Assembly (NCBI GenBank): GCA_035079385.1
Contig: JAVHKY010000053.1
Coordinates: 3,534,001-3,598,000 of the forward strand
Direction of reading: 5' to 3'
DNA length: 64,000 bases
From: Aspidiotus rigidus
Lineage: Eukaryota; Arthropoda; Insecta; Hemiptera; Diaspididae
Positions 37,220 through 49,936 of the stretch are shown one piece after another (the first letter of the stretch is position 1; each line of letters begins with the position of its first letter). The notes under the pieces were generated by a model. It was not told the origin of the DNA and did not search any database. It saw only the letters and a program-made list of their open reading frames with translations. The position numbers and the translations under genes were made by a program.

Positions 37220-40200
37220 AACATTTGCGTTCTAACAAGTCAGGTTTTTCACCTTCGCCTATTTGCTTCCATTCTTAACATGGTATAATCCAGTCATCGT
37301 GTGTGTGAGGTTGATCAGCTTCTAGCTGAACGATTCCATATAAATACAAGAAACTTGATCTTCATATTAAGCTTCGCCACACGAATTGCTTTTGTACAGG
37401 ACTTTTAGGGTGCCTTTTCAATAAGTAAGAGAAAACTATGGTATTTTCCTGTACTAGGAAAATTGAGTGGTGCAAGTGGTTACAATGATTTTCTGACTAA
37501 TGCGAGTTGCGTAAGGGCACGAGTAGCAAATTTTTTCTTTAATTCGTTGCATCAGATGAAGACATTTGAGTGAAAAATGATCGCAGTCACTATCCATCAG
37601 CAAAACTGTGGTTCGTTGTTGTATGTTGAGTGACTCAGCTAAAAGTATTCTTATAATACGGATATTTTTAACTAAAACACCAGCAGCGAGAGTCAAATGC
37701 TTCCTTGAACAAGAGGCCTCTCCTCCTGCGATTGTTCAATCTGTATCATGAATTTAACATAAGGTCCGGTACAATTCTTTTTTTAGTCTGTTGCGTCGAA
37801 GTAGTTTTTTGAATATCATGATCTTCTGAAATATTATATCGAGTGGAGTGCTTCAGGATGTATCGTTCAAGGTTAGCGATTAGATATTCGCGATCATGAT
37901 GTTCGACGGAGTCTTCCTCGAGAAATTCCGGCAACAGTCAGTGGAGTTGATCAGAATATTTTGTCGTATTCAATTGAAGTAATTGAATTTATAAGAGTGC
38001 ATCAATTATCCGTCGCAATAAGAAGCTAAGAAGCTTCGTAGCTCTTGATTGTATAGACAGAAGGAGAGAGAGAAAAAAAAGGTCACGATATCCACTCTGG
38101 CAGACTAAAATGAAAATTGTCTTAAAAATAATGAAGCTAGTGTTGATTTTGTAATATATTCGATGACGAAGCGTATTAGCATTCGAAGCTGGTAATTCGT
38201 TCATGTGGGTCACATTTGTTGGAAAAACACAAATTTGATAACCGGTAAAACGATAGGTAACATAATATTCAAAAATTACATTCATTTGTCAACTCTGCGT
38301 GAGATGGATGGCGTCCCATCAAGAGAGAAGGTATATTATCTGCCGCGAGATTTCATATATTATTTACTTAAAACGATTTCAATTTGAATAAACTTAATAT
38401 GTACTGTAATAGTGACCGAGTGCTGGCAAAATGCCGGGATCCCTTTTATACTTTCGAAATTTTTATGAATGTTAGTTGATTTCTCGTGGAAAAATTCCCT
38501 ACGTAACAAAGGTTCTTATCATATAAAAAGTAAATTTGGAAAGTGAACGTGAAAGGTGCAAAAATCGTATAGCTGGTCTTTTCCCCTTTCAAGTTAATCT
38601 GGCTCTATGATGTGGTCCTCGTAAGTATCGAGGAAAAAGTATAAAGTGTACGGATCTAGGAATTAGGCAGGAAAGTCTCAGTTTCACGTACTGCAATCCT
38701 GTTTATAAGTTACAATTAATGAAGACAACCCTTCTCAGACTTTTCAAATTGTTAGGTCGAGTGTATCAGTTTACGACCTAGGGTACGAAATATTCAGTTA
38801 ATTAGTACAAGTTTCATGATTGACATGTTCTGAAGAAGATGAGGGCGAAATCCGGCTCGACAGTTCTTCCCATCAAGGTGTGGAATACGTGCTTGCGGTA
38901 CGCGAAAGCCCAATTATACTATACGTAAAATATATTTTAGTCGGTGTTGAAACGAGATTAATCAACTCTCGTATATTGGAACGAAATTATACAGGAAACG
39001 CGGGAGATAATACATTTATTGAAGTTTTAAGATGATTGCGTTGTGCGAAGCGAGAAGTCAAGCGCGAGAACGAAGAAGAAGCTGAAACATACGTGTATGG
39101 ATGTACCCGAGAGAGGAATAGATTGATAAATAGAGACAGAAATAGAGTGATAGAGAGAGAAATATATCTATGATACTTTTGAAAACGACCATCATTCCGA
39201 TATTATAAATATTTCTTTCCCTTACCCGTAAACCATTCTTATCACAATATAGACAACTCGTTCTCGGAACTCTCGACTAGAATTCTTTCTTCGAAGAAAC
39301 CCGAAGCCTTGAAAAATCCATCGGCGACCAGATTCACATCTGCATAATACATAACGAACCGGTTGCCTTTACTATTGCTTTTTCTTCCTATATACTCGTC
39401 GTGTGTGTCTCATTTTACTGCGGCATTCACATAGTATTTCTTTTTTCTCCTCGTCGTCGTCATCCTCATCATCATCATCATCTTTTCTTCTCTTATACTC
39501 TAGGCCTCCTTCTCGTAATATGTTTTTTTTTCTCTCTCTCTATTCTTTTCTTACGCTCTTAAGTCGATTTTTTTTTTTTTTTTTTTTCTCTCCCAGTGAT
39601 ATTCATCTGTATCGTGAATCTTAAGTGTGTATATACACGTTTGCGTGGATGAATTTCGATGAAAATTAATCACGCTAGCATTTATTTACACGTTTAATGA
39701 CTTCTATATGAGCTGCTAGTAATTTGTATCGAGAGCACGTGAGAGTGACTTGTTATTAGTTGTGAATTTATTAGTAGGAAAAAAAAGTGAGTTTAGCACA
39801 TTTTTTGACTTATGAACTGAGGAAGAAATAAAAAAAAAAAGGTAGAAAGACGCACGACTCGTGATCTGGATTTTAATTTATATATCTCGTGTGTGTTCAT
39901 TCATTCCGTCGTAGAATAATTTTATTTTGGATGATAATTTAGGGCGATCTTTGTGGCGAGGTAATTGATGATGCGTGACACGAGCCATAGGGAGTCCTCG
40001 ATATCGAGGGATCATAAAAAAATGGATTTATTGAGAGAATTCGTACAGTCTGCATAAACAATAATTAGCTACCACTGATGGATAAGAATGATTTGTCTTT
40101 TTTTATTATTATTATTTTGTTGTGGATGAATAATAAACGTATTTGACTGACGAAGGAATAATTTAGGGCTGAAGGTTCTTTTACGAGTTTCGAATTTATT

Positions 40201-40225
40201 CTAAAATATCCGTGACTCGTTAGCG
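37220..40225. other. No gene supported
   Basis: Two adjacent minus-strand frames (37934-37746 and 37696-37454) have protein-like composition but no recognised domain and no convincing intron between them. A trinucleotide tract (TCG/TCA units) lies at 39450-39482 and a T-run at 39570-39587. Nothing else is evident. Confidence 0.4.
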
Positions 40226-40229
40226 GCTT

Positions 40230-41330
40230 GATTATTTTTTTCGCGTGGAGTGAAAAGGAAGGAGTGAACCGTTGCTTGAGGCTGGTGTCGTTGATTGGAA
40301 AGTCTTCGGGTTTTTGTAAAATTAGGGTTCTTCTAGTCATTAGAAAAATCTTTCGAGGCTCCGTTGTATATCCTCAACTTAGCAGCGGGTTTGTTTCATC
40401 GTTCTCGTTCGCCTTTAACCTGACGCTTATGAAGCCAGATGAACATCAATAAAAGTCAGTCCTCTGAGAAATACTTTGGTTGGAAGTCAAACTTTTGCTA
40501 TTGGCACTCACTAGCAGCGATTTGCGACCTGGTGGTGGTACATCTGAACGGTAATGTGCAAAAACCAATCGAGCACCAATGCCACAATCTGGAGAAGAGT
40601 AACTTTGTTACGTGGACAAGAAGTATTTTGTTGTAAAATGTTTTATTGGCGCTAGATCGGTCTATTTTTGCAGACTAAGGGGTATAGTAGGGAATGAGAT
40701 TCTCGGGCACATCTTAGTTATTGCTCGATGCTGGTGTCGATTTTTGCAACGTCTTTGGTGGATTTTGCTAGTCGTTAGAAAAAAGTATTTTGTTTTACGT
40801 CTTCATTTCAGCAACGGATTTGTTTCATGTTCTCGATTGCTTCTTGTTCGAAATTTCAACTTACCTATCGTTTTTGGAACTAGATGAGTCAGTCTTCTGA
40901 GAAATACTTTGGTAAGAAGTGAAACTTTGCTATTGGTCCTCAATTTTTCCAACTGGAAGCATCGATTTGTGACTAAGTGGTATTTACGCATACTGAAGGG
41001 TACAGGGCATGAGAATCTCGGAAACATCTGAATATACTGCTTGAGGCTGGTGTGGATTGTTGGAAAATGTTCGGGAGTTTGTAAAATCAGGGTTCTTCTA
41101 GTCATAAGAAAAAAGTGTCTTTTGAGCCTGTGTTTTACGTCCTCAGCTCAGCGACAGTTTTGTTTGCTTCTTGTTCGGGAAATGAGATATTCTTAGTAAC
41201 CTATCTTTTGTGGACCTTGATGAACATCGATGAAAGTCAGTCCTCTGAGAAATAATTTGGTAAGAAATCAAACTTCTCTATTGGCCCTCAATTTTTCCAA
41301 ATGGAAGTAGCGACTGTCGACCGGTGATTA
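40230..41330 (+). repeat. Degenerate tandem array, three units of ~350-430 bp
   Basis: Landmarks recur in the same order: TTGCTTGAGGCTGGTGTCG (40273, 40722, 41036), GGGTTCTTCTAGTCATTAGA, and CCTCTGAGAAATACTTTGG (40461, 40894, 41242), followed by CTATTGGC. Spacing varies by indels. On the minus strand two units give the related peptide MTRRTLILQ, which follows from the DNA repeat and does not by itself show coding. Confidence 0.75.
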
Positions 41331-41334
41331 CGAG

Positions 41335-43265
41335 GTATGGGGATTGAGCACATCTTCATTTCGCCTCGCTTCAAACATATCGACAAAGAAGTGCAAGTTT
41401 CTCGGAGGAGTTTGTTTGTCGTTTTAAATTGAGCGAAGTCTATTCGTATTTCACTCTTCTCAGTCTTCTGTATCACATCCTATTTAAAATACCCCCGTTT
41501 ACTTTTTGAAAATCAATTTAACGTACTTTTGGAGCCTGCCACGTAATGATGTCGGTGTCATCAAAGATCGTTCGTGCATCAAGCGACCTGTGGTCCGCGT
41601 TCTTCTTCCTGATCACCCGGATCGTATCCAAATTAAATAGCCAAATCCGCGATTCGCTACAGGGTCACGCCTTGGTATTTAAAATATGGGTAGGCGAAAT
41701 TATTCAGCCTGTCTAAGGGGACAAAAAGGTACGATAATGATAAATTGGTCGCGTTTGTCACTTCTCGGGCACTGATTAAATTATAGTACGTTCTCTTTTT
41801 CTTCTGTCTCCTCTTCTTCTATCTCTCACGCATGAGTCGAGTTCTCACCGCCAAAGTCTTGTAGTAAAGTTTCACGCTAAGAATGAAATGAAATATATAA
41901 AATCGTGTTTATATGATTCGAGTGACTCTCCAAAAAAAAAAAAAAAAAAAAAAACCAATCCAAAACCAGAATTAAGCTATGGTTCGTTGCCACCTGTCTT
42001 CGTAAGATAGACTGGTTACTGAAATTTGCCTCCAACGAAGCGATTAGTATATCCTCGAAGTCGGAATTAGGAATTTCGTATGAGATGTAGAAAATGAAAA
42101 ATAACGCTAACGTACTCATTCCTTCTTCTTGTAAGTTTTCTTTTCACTCACTCTGTGTGTAGCGTCTTACCGCATGCTCGCTGATGCTCGTCCGAATAAC
42201 TAGATATGGAGAATAATACGTGTTCGAGCATTATTAAATCTGATAATGGAATTTAAAGAGGACAAATCTGACGACGAGAGGAGAATGTACGACAAATGGA
42301 AATTAAACTTCGACGAGTGGGCAGTCTAGGCTACTCTATTCTACCGCGTTACAACCAGTTTATCAGCGACTAATTCCTACCGGTTAACCTTGCTGGGATT
42401 TCATCTCCGTCCGATGTACAGTGAAGCGGTACTTCTTCTCCTGGAAGAAGAAAAAAGTGGATAAGATGGCTGAAAAAAAAAAAATAATAATAAAAGATAA
42501 AAGAAATTGAATGCCTTTTAACAGCGCGAGGAAAGAAAAAAGAAGTTTCAACTGCTAAATAATGAGGAATGAAAAAGAGGTGTCCGAGTGCATAAAAAAG
42601 AATGTTCTATTTCCACTGTGAAAAAATTGTTCTCTCTGCATAACTGGTTTGCATTACGCACACTGCGTACGTCTAATAGAAATGTGCGCATATAATGGTA
42701 ATTGTATTTCAGTTATTTTTTTGTATATATGCAAGATGAAACAGTAATAGTATACGAATGCTCTTTCAATTGTGCTTTCATACCGCGAAGGGTTCGTATG
42801 AAGAGTCCACTCGAGTAGAATCTTCGCATTCAACGACACGAGAACTGATATTTTGAATTGTGGAGGATTGTAATTTACTGTAATGACCACTGGTTTGAGT
42901 AGAATATTATATTATTCAATCGAACAATAGAAATTCTTTTATTTCTGGCTTGGTGTCAAGATTCAGACCGAGAGTCAAAATCGAAATTATGACTGAAATT
43001 AGAAAATCGACTGAGAATGTATATCCGGTGGGGAATCGATGACGTCACACGCGAAAGCAAAATTCAGTCGTTTTCATTGTACGTCGGAGCCTAGTACTTT
43101 CAAATTTTGGAACTTTTCGATTGTTGAGTAGTTTTGGAGTCAGGCTATTGGCAGTCAATCGCAGGCTCACAGACCATTGAAAAAGGGTGAATCGATAATT
43201 AAGGGTTGCCTGAGTAATTATTATAAGTTATAAAATGTATCAATATTAAACGAGCTCCATATCGA
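41335..43265. other. No gene seen
   Basis: AT-rich DNA with a 23-base A-run (41932-41954) and A-rich stretches near 42470-42510. No open frame with motifs. Confidence 0.5.
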
Positions 43266-43268
43266 ACA

Positions 43269-43502
43269 ATGCTTCGTTTCTTTAGGCACTTTACAAGAAG
43301 ATCAGGGTACGACCTGGAGAAACTAGTTGTCCAGGGCAAAGTGGAAGGCACTCGGTCTCGTGGCCGTTCGCCGAAGAGATGGTTGGACCAGGTGGGGGAG
43401 ATCTCGGACCAAAATCTGAAGCAAGTGGTTCACAATGCCGAAGACCGCGAAGACTGGCGGAAAATGGTGACGGAAATTGGATCACCAAGTGCTCAGGCAT
43501 GA
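43269..43502 (+). pseudogene. LINE-type retrotransposon C-terminal fragment
   Basis: The 77-codon frame contains KLVVQGKVEGTRSRGRSPKR then W, closely resembling the C-terminal tail that follows the reverse transcriptase in insect LINE elements (the common G/RGRSP.RW motif with flanking LEKLI.QGK.EG), then AEDREDWRKMV. A GATGATGAATGA tail follows, like the simple 3' ends of such elements. Everything 5' of this tail is missing, so it is a 5'-truncated insertion. The open frame is retained but cannot act alone. Confidence 0.7.
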
Positions 43503-43829
43503 GCTAGTGGACGCATGATGATGAATGAGACTTTCAACTTCTTTGAAAAATTAGGAAAAATTATGTAATTTACCGCTATTAAGCAAACACCACGATTTTT
43601 TTATTGGTTGTAAGAATCACTTAAAAAATATTAAATGTATGTTGTGATTTCTGTTACTATTGCCTTCCTAAATTTTCTGGCGTAGCCAAATGAATAAAGA
43701 TCATCCTTTCTTCGTGTCTCATGAATCTAGTGTGAGAAATATTTTTTGAGCTATCAGCTTTTGTGGGGCTCACTCGCTCCGCTCGTTCGCCCTCTTTCTT
43801 GTTCCCTGTGTCTCGGTTTAGCATAAGTT

Positions 43830-44066
43830 CTTCTTCCTTCTTCTATACAGCATATATACTAAAGTAGCCTGAAACGTGGGGGGGGGGGGGGGTGGTACTT
43901 GCAGATTTCTTAATCACCACCCAGGTATACAAATTTTTCTTCTTCTTCCTTCTTCCTTCTTTTATACAGCATGTATACTAAACTAGCCTGAAACGTGGGG
44001 GGGGGGGTGCTGGTGGTGGTACTCGCAGATTTCTCAATCATCACCCAGGTATAAAAATTTTTCTCG
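43830..44066 (+). repeat. Tandem duplication, period ~119 bp, with G-runs
   Basis: TAGCCTGAAACGTGGGG followed by a G-run, then GCAGATTTCT, then CACCCAGGTAT, occurs twice (TAGCCTG at 43865 and 43984). The G-runs differ in length. A third, partial echo with GGTACTCGCA follows near 44100. Confidence 0.8.
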
Positions 44067-44390
44067 AAAATTTTCCAAGTCCATTATCGAGGGGAGAGGG
44101 GGGTACTCGCAATTTTCCAATACTGTATGGGGTCTCAGAAAAGACATGAAACATGTCAACATTTGCAAGTTGCGCACTACATACCCAAATTCCAGATTTT
44201 ATACTCTAAATGGGTTTGAAACTGCTGAATTAATTTCAGTGAACTCCCTTTTATCCTCGATAAGAAATGAAGAGGAGGGTGCAATTTGCAAGTCTGAGTG
44301 AAGGATCTTCACTTCTTCAGTGTTCTTATGAAAGCCTCTTGTAGCTTCAGAAATCCAAACTCGAATGAAGAGGGTTCTGCTCCCCCCTAA

Positions 44391-44590
44391 GGCTTTCTAG
44401 GCGCGGATCCACGGGGGAGATATAGGGGACATGTCCCCCTCCCCAAAAAAAACAACAACAAATCCGAAGTTTTGAAGGAAATGTAAAAAAAAAAAAAAGA
44501 AAGAAAAAAAAGGTCCTTCAAACTTTTTTTGGATTATGTCTCCCCCCCCCCCCCCCCGAAGTGATCGTCTGGATCCGCGCCTGGCTTTCT
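44391..44590. mobile_element. hAT-like MITE with perfect 8-bp target duplication
   Basis: The element itself is 44399-44582 (184 bp). Its ends AGGCGCGGATCCA and TGGATCCGCGCCT are exact complements, and GGCTTTCT is present directly on both sides (44391-44398 and 44583-44590). Eight-base duplications and this end sequence fit the hAT superfamily. The interior is A-runs and C-runs with no coding capacity. Confidence 0.88.
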
Positions 44591-44944
44591 CTCCTCACGA
44601 GAACTCGTGAACTGAAGCCACCTTTTCGTTTTTATGAAGAATTATGTAATCATGAAATAATTGAAAAACGTGCAAATTTCAGCACTTTTCCAATGGGGTA
44701 ATCTGGAATCTCTCGCTTACAAGGCGGTCTCTTGAGTTGATGCATTTTGTTTTGTAGCTTCTCAATTTTAACTCAGAATTATGATTTTTTTCCAATTCAC
44801 TGGTCAAAACTTGAATATCTTTCCTGTATAACTAAGAGTTACAACTTCTAAAATTTTTACATTTCTGTAATGCATTACCAATTTTATTCGGTATGCCTAT
44901 TCTTCGTTCAATTAGGTCATGAGTTTATCAAGTTCAGAGCTCAT

Positions 44945-46035
44945 GTGTACATATGTAAGAACGCGCGCGTTCTCACGACCATTTCGTGTCGGTATAGTGT
45001 TGCACTAAACTCACAGATAATATTGAAAGTTACAAGTGACGTGAGCCGCCGAGCGCCGTCCCAGTACTTATCAATTTCCATGAGTCGTCTCTGAAAAGAC
45101 GCAAAAACAAAGTCGCACGACAAACCTCTTAAATAAGTAAGCCATCACACCACCTCGAGTTGGGCGTTGGAGGAAATCAGAATTCCTAAGAGTCAAGTCT
45201 TCAAATTTCTGAAATCTTGGGTAAACGATCAACTTGGCGCTCCTCACTGGGGTACGTTCTTCGTGGGAAGCAATACTAGAACGCACGCGTTCTCAGGACT
45301 GTTTAGTGTCGTTAGCGTTGTGTTAAACTCGCAGATAATATTCGGAATTGCGAATAAAATAAGCAGTCAAGTGATTTAGCATTCTTGTTGCCGTGTGTAC
45401 AAGTGTTTAATGGTCTTCTCTGTGTCTTAGAAATCAATGAGCCATCACGCTACCTTGACTTGGATTTTGGGGAATTGGAATGCCTAAAAGTCGAGTCGTC
45501 AAATTCTGAATTCAAGGGTAAAGGATCGTCTTGGCATTTTTCTCCTAGAGTTGGTTTTCTGAAGGGGGTCGTGTTCTCAGGACCTTGCACTTGACTCGCT
45601 GACGAACTTCGTAGTTTACAAGTCGTCCAGTGCTCATCGATATAGCGTTTGTATTGACAGCTACACAAGTGCCTGTGGGTCATCTCCAAGGTATCATAGA
45701 GAGGCCGAAGACAAGTTCGTGCGAGGAACCTTTCAACTTTTACAAATTGAAGACCTTACTATCAAAAGGGCGTCTGTCCCAAAAGAAGTACATCGAGCGG
45801 ACGCCGTTTTGACAGAAAGGTCCTCAATTGTTGAACCATCACGCCACCTGGAGATGAGTGTTTGGAAGAACGGAATACCTAAGAGTCAAGTCGTCAAGGG
45901 GTGGGCTTCCCGAGAGGGGAATTGTGAGGACGCACACATTCTCAAGACCATTCAGTATCGGTCGGGTAGCGATGCACTAAACTCGCAGATAGTATTCGTC
46001 ATATTGCCGTTTACACAAATGTCTTTCCGCCTGTA
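44945..46035 (+). repeat. Tandem array, about 3.5 units of ~290-360 bp
   Basis: Each unit starts with a GAACGC..GCGTTCTC block (44957, 45281, degraded at 45569 and 45930). It continues with TTTAGTGTCG, GTTGC/TTGTGTTAAACTCGCAG and ATAATATTC, then GCCATCAC..CACCTCGA, GGAATTCCTAAGAGTCAAG and TTGGGTAAACGATC. Open frames of 60-105 codons exist in each unit but in shifting registers, so they are not treated as genes. The core block of the first unit, AACGCGCGCGTT, is a perfect palindrome. A lone relative is at 14845-15100. Confidence 0.8.
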
Positions 46036-46039
46036 AGGG

Positions 46040-46600
46040 CTCCACTTTCGACGCTACACCCAAAGGTGATGGTGTGCAGTAGTCCCGTATAAATAACGCA
46101 GGAATGATTTTTAAAAGTTCCTCACTACTTAATTGATCAATAAATTTTAAAAAATGAGATATACAAAAGTTGGAGCCGAGTCACTTCAACAATTTTAAAA
46201 CTTTTGTAGGTGGTTTTCCGTTTGAATTTTACGAGAAAAAAGAGCGAAAAGAAAATACATTGTTTAGTCACTATCACTCATAATAACCTTCGAGTGCGAG
46301 CTTTGGAGAAATTCCGCAAAGCAGCGCTTACTCCGCCCTTATTGGCGAATAGGTCCCATTATAAGCGGCGTAAGTTGAAGTTTGTATGAGGAGCCTCTGA
46401 ATTGTGCATATGTACGGTTTTATGATGTTTTTGTCGTCGAAACCTGGAACACTCGCTAATAAAGTTCCGCTTTGGATCCCCCGAGAGAATTTCTGAGTAT
46501 GCTAATGTTGGTGCAGGTGGTGGGGCAGACGCGAAAAAGATTCGAAGTGGTTTGAGAGTAGAAGAGAATTGGCTATAAAAATTTCAAAGCATTGATTTTC
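46040..46600. other. Region upstream of the candidate secreted-protein gene
   Basis: No repeat or open frame stands out. An ATTATAAGC (about 46357) could serve as a TATA-like element, but this is weak. The stretch ends in TTGATTTTCAG at 46602, which would work as a splice acceptor if a non-coding first exon exists upstream. Confidence 0.35.
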
Positions 46601-46604
46601 AGAA

Positions 46605-47009
46605 ATGAAGACGAAGATGAAAAGAAAAATACTTATCAATTTTAAAATGCTCAAGTTTTGTTTGATTTTGCTGTGTACTTGTGGTCGGTTAAGTAGTGCC
46701 TCGGAGTATACTATTCTCAAGGCTGATCTGTCCAGCCAAGCCCCTCGTGTCGTCGTAAACTGTCTACCAACTTGGAATCGATTCACCAGAGAAATCGAGA
46801 GTAAGTGTCCAGTCTCCGTGCGGGATCGTTAAGATTGCTTTATTTTCATCACAGTACCTCCCCATAAAACTGAAAACCAAAGAGTTATTAGACTGGCCAG
46901 TTGCATAAAAGCAAACTTTGAATTTGATCTCAGTTTTAGAGATCCGATTCGAATACAAGGTCTTGACTGTTTTTCATTCTTATTTCCGAGAGTCTTTAAT
47001 TGTGTTTAG
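46605..47009 (+). CDS. Candidate two-exon small secreted protein
   Basis: The proposed structure is exon 46605-46800, an intron 46801-46854 (54 bp; donor AGA|GTAAGT, acceptor TTTTCATCACAG) and exon 46855-47009, giving about 116 residues and a TAG stop. The N-terminus has a basic stretch (MKTKMKRK) and then LKFCLILLCTCGRLSSASEY, a plausible signal peptide with cleavage near Ala-Ser-Glu. The mature part would have four cysteines (in VNCLP, ASCIK, LDCFS and FNCV). An acceptor-like TTTTCAG sits just before the ATG. The frame stays open across the splice with the correct phase. I do not recognise a family. The small intron, the unproven start and the possible donor at CAAG|GT (46959) leave the model uncertain; it could be a chance arrangement. 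Confidence 0.35.
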
Positions 47010-47011
47010 TG

Positions 47012-49640
47012 TTTCCAGTGAAGAAACAAAAGTTTTACGAATACTTTTTTGTTGCTCTCTGTAGTAATAAAAAAGCGCCCTTTTAATCGCATCGAGTTCT
47101 CGTTTTTTTTTTTTTTCTTTCTTTTATTTATTCATCTTATCAGGAGTTACATTTCATTGATGGTGGAAAAGAAAAAGAAGAAAAAGAAAACGTAGACTAT
47201 CAGATTTACGACCATGTATGCAAAAGTCATTTGTACGGACGACTGAAATCGTTACGTATCGCATAGCGTCAATAAAAGCGTCTACGACCTCGTGATAAGA
47301 ATCGAATACTAGATACATATACGTATAGAAGTACACGAAAAGAAACTGCCATCTATACACATTTTTGACGTTCAAATTGAGTGCTATTTTTCTTTCGTAA
47401 AAGTTCTTTTATTTTCTGTGCTTTAGCTTCTTTCTTTCGCTCTCTCCCACCCTTTTCATTTCTATGTGTCTGGAGAACAGCTTTGTCGTCGCCGTTGTGC
47501 CTCCTCTTCGTCTTTCCCAGACGACAATTTTCGTTCTCTCGCTCATCCTATATTTTCTACCCGCCTTCGTTATCATTGCAGCACCCGTGTAATGGTTTAC
47601 ATGTTTCTTCTTCATACTTATATTGCGTACTGCGTGCACCACAGTCACCGAGTCTGTCATTGAAGAACTTTTGCGGATGATCCGTATAAACGGTTACGAC
47701 TTTATAGCGTCGTCGTTCGGCGATTATAATGGCCATTCGATCGTCTTTAATGCGTACTTTTATCGCCCGCTAAACATGCTTTTACTTTTCAATAACGACG
47801 CCGTTTTCTGGCTTTTATTTTTATTCCTCGCGTTTTTTTTTTACTCTCGTATTTATTTACTTGTGTGTGTTCTCCCCTGGTTGGTTCCATTGTTTTGTTT
47901 TGTTTTGTTTTTTTATTCTTTCACGTTTGAGGGATCGCTCGAAGGAACGTTTTATAGCTATTCACTCATTTATGGCGAATTCTTTTTAACGACAAGGGCA
48001 GCGAAGGAAAACTGGAGAGAGTGCAATGATCGCGTTCAGAAGTATCCGTAAGGCCATTAATTCTGAAGCACAGTACCGTTTTTACCAATCAAAATTTTTT
48101 CATTTCAATACTCAACAACAATATCGAGTGGGTATGGACACGAGGTAACTCTTCAGAATTCGAAACAATATTTATCTGCAATTCATTCTTCTAGTCGTTC
48201 TTCTATAATTGGACGTACTCTTTCCAATCTGTACAAGTTGTGGGATTGTGTGTACAAGAAACGAAGAAGAAAATGAGCAGAACACGCTGCGCGAATCGTG
48301 TGCAGCGAAGAAAAAAGGCTAAACGAGAGAAAAAAGCGCGCAGAGAAGAAGACAAATGTTTTACTGTCTGGGTTATTATCTTGCGGATAGTAGGTATGAG
48401 TCCTTAGGGATGTCGTTATAAACAGCATCGGCATTAGCGGCAACAGCTATGGCGACGATATTTGACGGGGGTGAAGTAGCGCTATAAAAAATTGACATTT
48501 TCTCGGTCGCAGTCGCGGAATAGTGTGAACAGCGCAGCGGGTGAGAAAGAAAGAGACACGAGGATCATTCGTCTAAAGAATGAATGAGAGAATGAGACAG
48601 AAGTAGTGTATCGTTCTCAACTTCTTGCTTCTCGTTTGTCACCTCTTCGAGCGTTATCCTCCTATGTTGTTCTCGTATTCACTATCTCTCTCACTTTTCG
48701 TTCGTTCTCAATCTCCCTCGCTTTCTCGTTCTCCCTCGCGATTCCCCTTTTCTCTCTTTTATCGCCAAGAAACGAATATCGCTTCACCTCATTACACTGT
48801 GCTTTATTCCTTACAGTATTTATTCTCATTTTCTGCTCACGCTGTCTTCTCACTTTTCCTGTCGTTAGATTACCTATTTCGCTCACCTTTATTATTATTT
48901 TTATTATTATTACTCGCGATGTTTTTTTTTTTTTTTGATACAGGTGTGTGTATTTCAAACTGGCTATCCGCGTAATTCGTGCTAAATATAATTATCGTGT
49001 AAGGTATACCATTACGGCCAATAATTTATTCAAGGAATGAAATCATGAATAATTGGAAACAGCGTTCGACAAATTGACGTCAATTTTCAATCCACAATCT
49101 TGATAATCGACTTCATTCGTCAATTTGATTCGCAATACCCTCTTTCAGCATCTTCATCTATAAGTCAACTGATATTAGCCTCTTTATTTACAGCTCGGCT
49201 GATATCGCCCTCTTCTGGGTGCTTTATCAATAGCTCGACTGGTATTATTATTCACTTCTTGCTTCCTCATCGGTAACTGGAGTATTATCCGATCCCTCTT
49301 CCAAGTCCGGCCCAAGGCTCTTTTATTTATACTGATCAAAACCATCTATCACAGTTATTAATTATTCGGATTCCGATCGGTTCGAATGACAAGACATTAA
49401 ATCTCACGAACTTCAACTAATATTGTGTTGTGATTTGTTATTTGAAACATCACCTTTTGTTTTTCGTTACCACGCTGATGATGTCATCATACAAATTATG
49501 ATTGATCATTTCTATTGTTGAAATAGCGTGTAATAAAAGACTGAAAAAGGTGATGAAAACGCTTTAAAGTTCCGGTGATCAGCTAGAAATTACTTTGTAG
49601 TGTTACACAGACTCGTACAATTATAATCTAAAAACACTTC
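47012..49640. other. No gene supported
   Basis: T/C-rich DNA with T-runs (47105-47118, 48921-48934) and an ATT-rich tract at about 48883-48912. Open frames of 85-142 codons are low-complexity Phe/Leu/Ser readings of pyrimidine-rich sequence and lack motifs. Confidence 0.5.
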
Positions 49641-49936
49641 TTCCCCTTTAATTATGGAAAACTCACATTCCTTATTGATGTATTTGTACAAATCCAATTG
49701 AAGAAACTATCAATGCCGGTGGTAGTTCTCGTGAGATCTTACTTCCTCTAGAACGGAGGTTCACGAATTCATGAAGTAACGGACCACTCTAACAGAAATG
49801 AAACCTCGCACAGTCTCCCTACTTCAAGTTTTTCTGTTAAACTGAGACACAAAACAGATATTGTAAAGTTATCTTGTACAATGTTACAAATTATCGGAAC
49901 TCATAATGAGTGAGTGAAGTGTTAGTAGAGCACTAA

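Noticed and set aside
37454..37934. Two adjacent minus-strand frames with protein-like composition
   Set aside because: The frames differ, the 50-base gap lacks a convincing intron, and neither part resembles a family I know. Possibly an old coding relic, but not supported.
47381..48975. Several 80-142 codon frames
   Set aside because: Phe/Leu/Ser-rich readings of pyrimidine-biased DNA with antisense counterparts.
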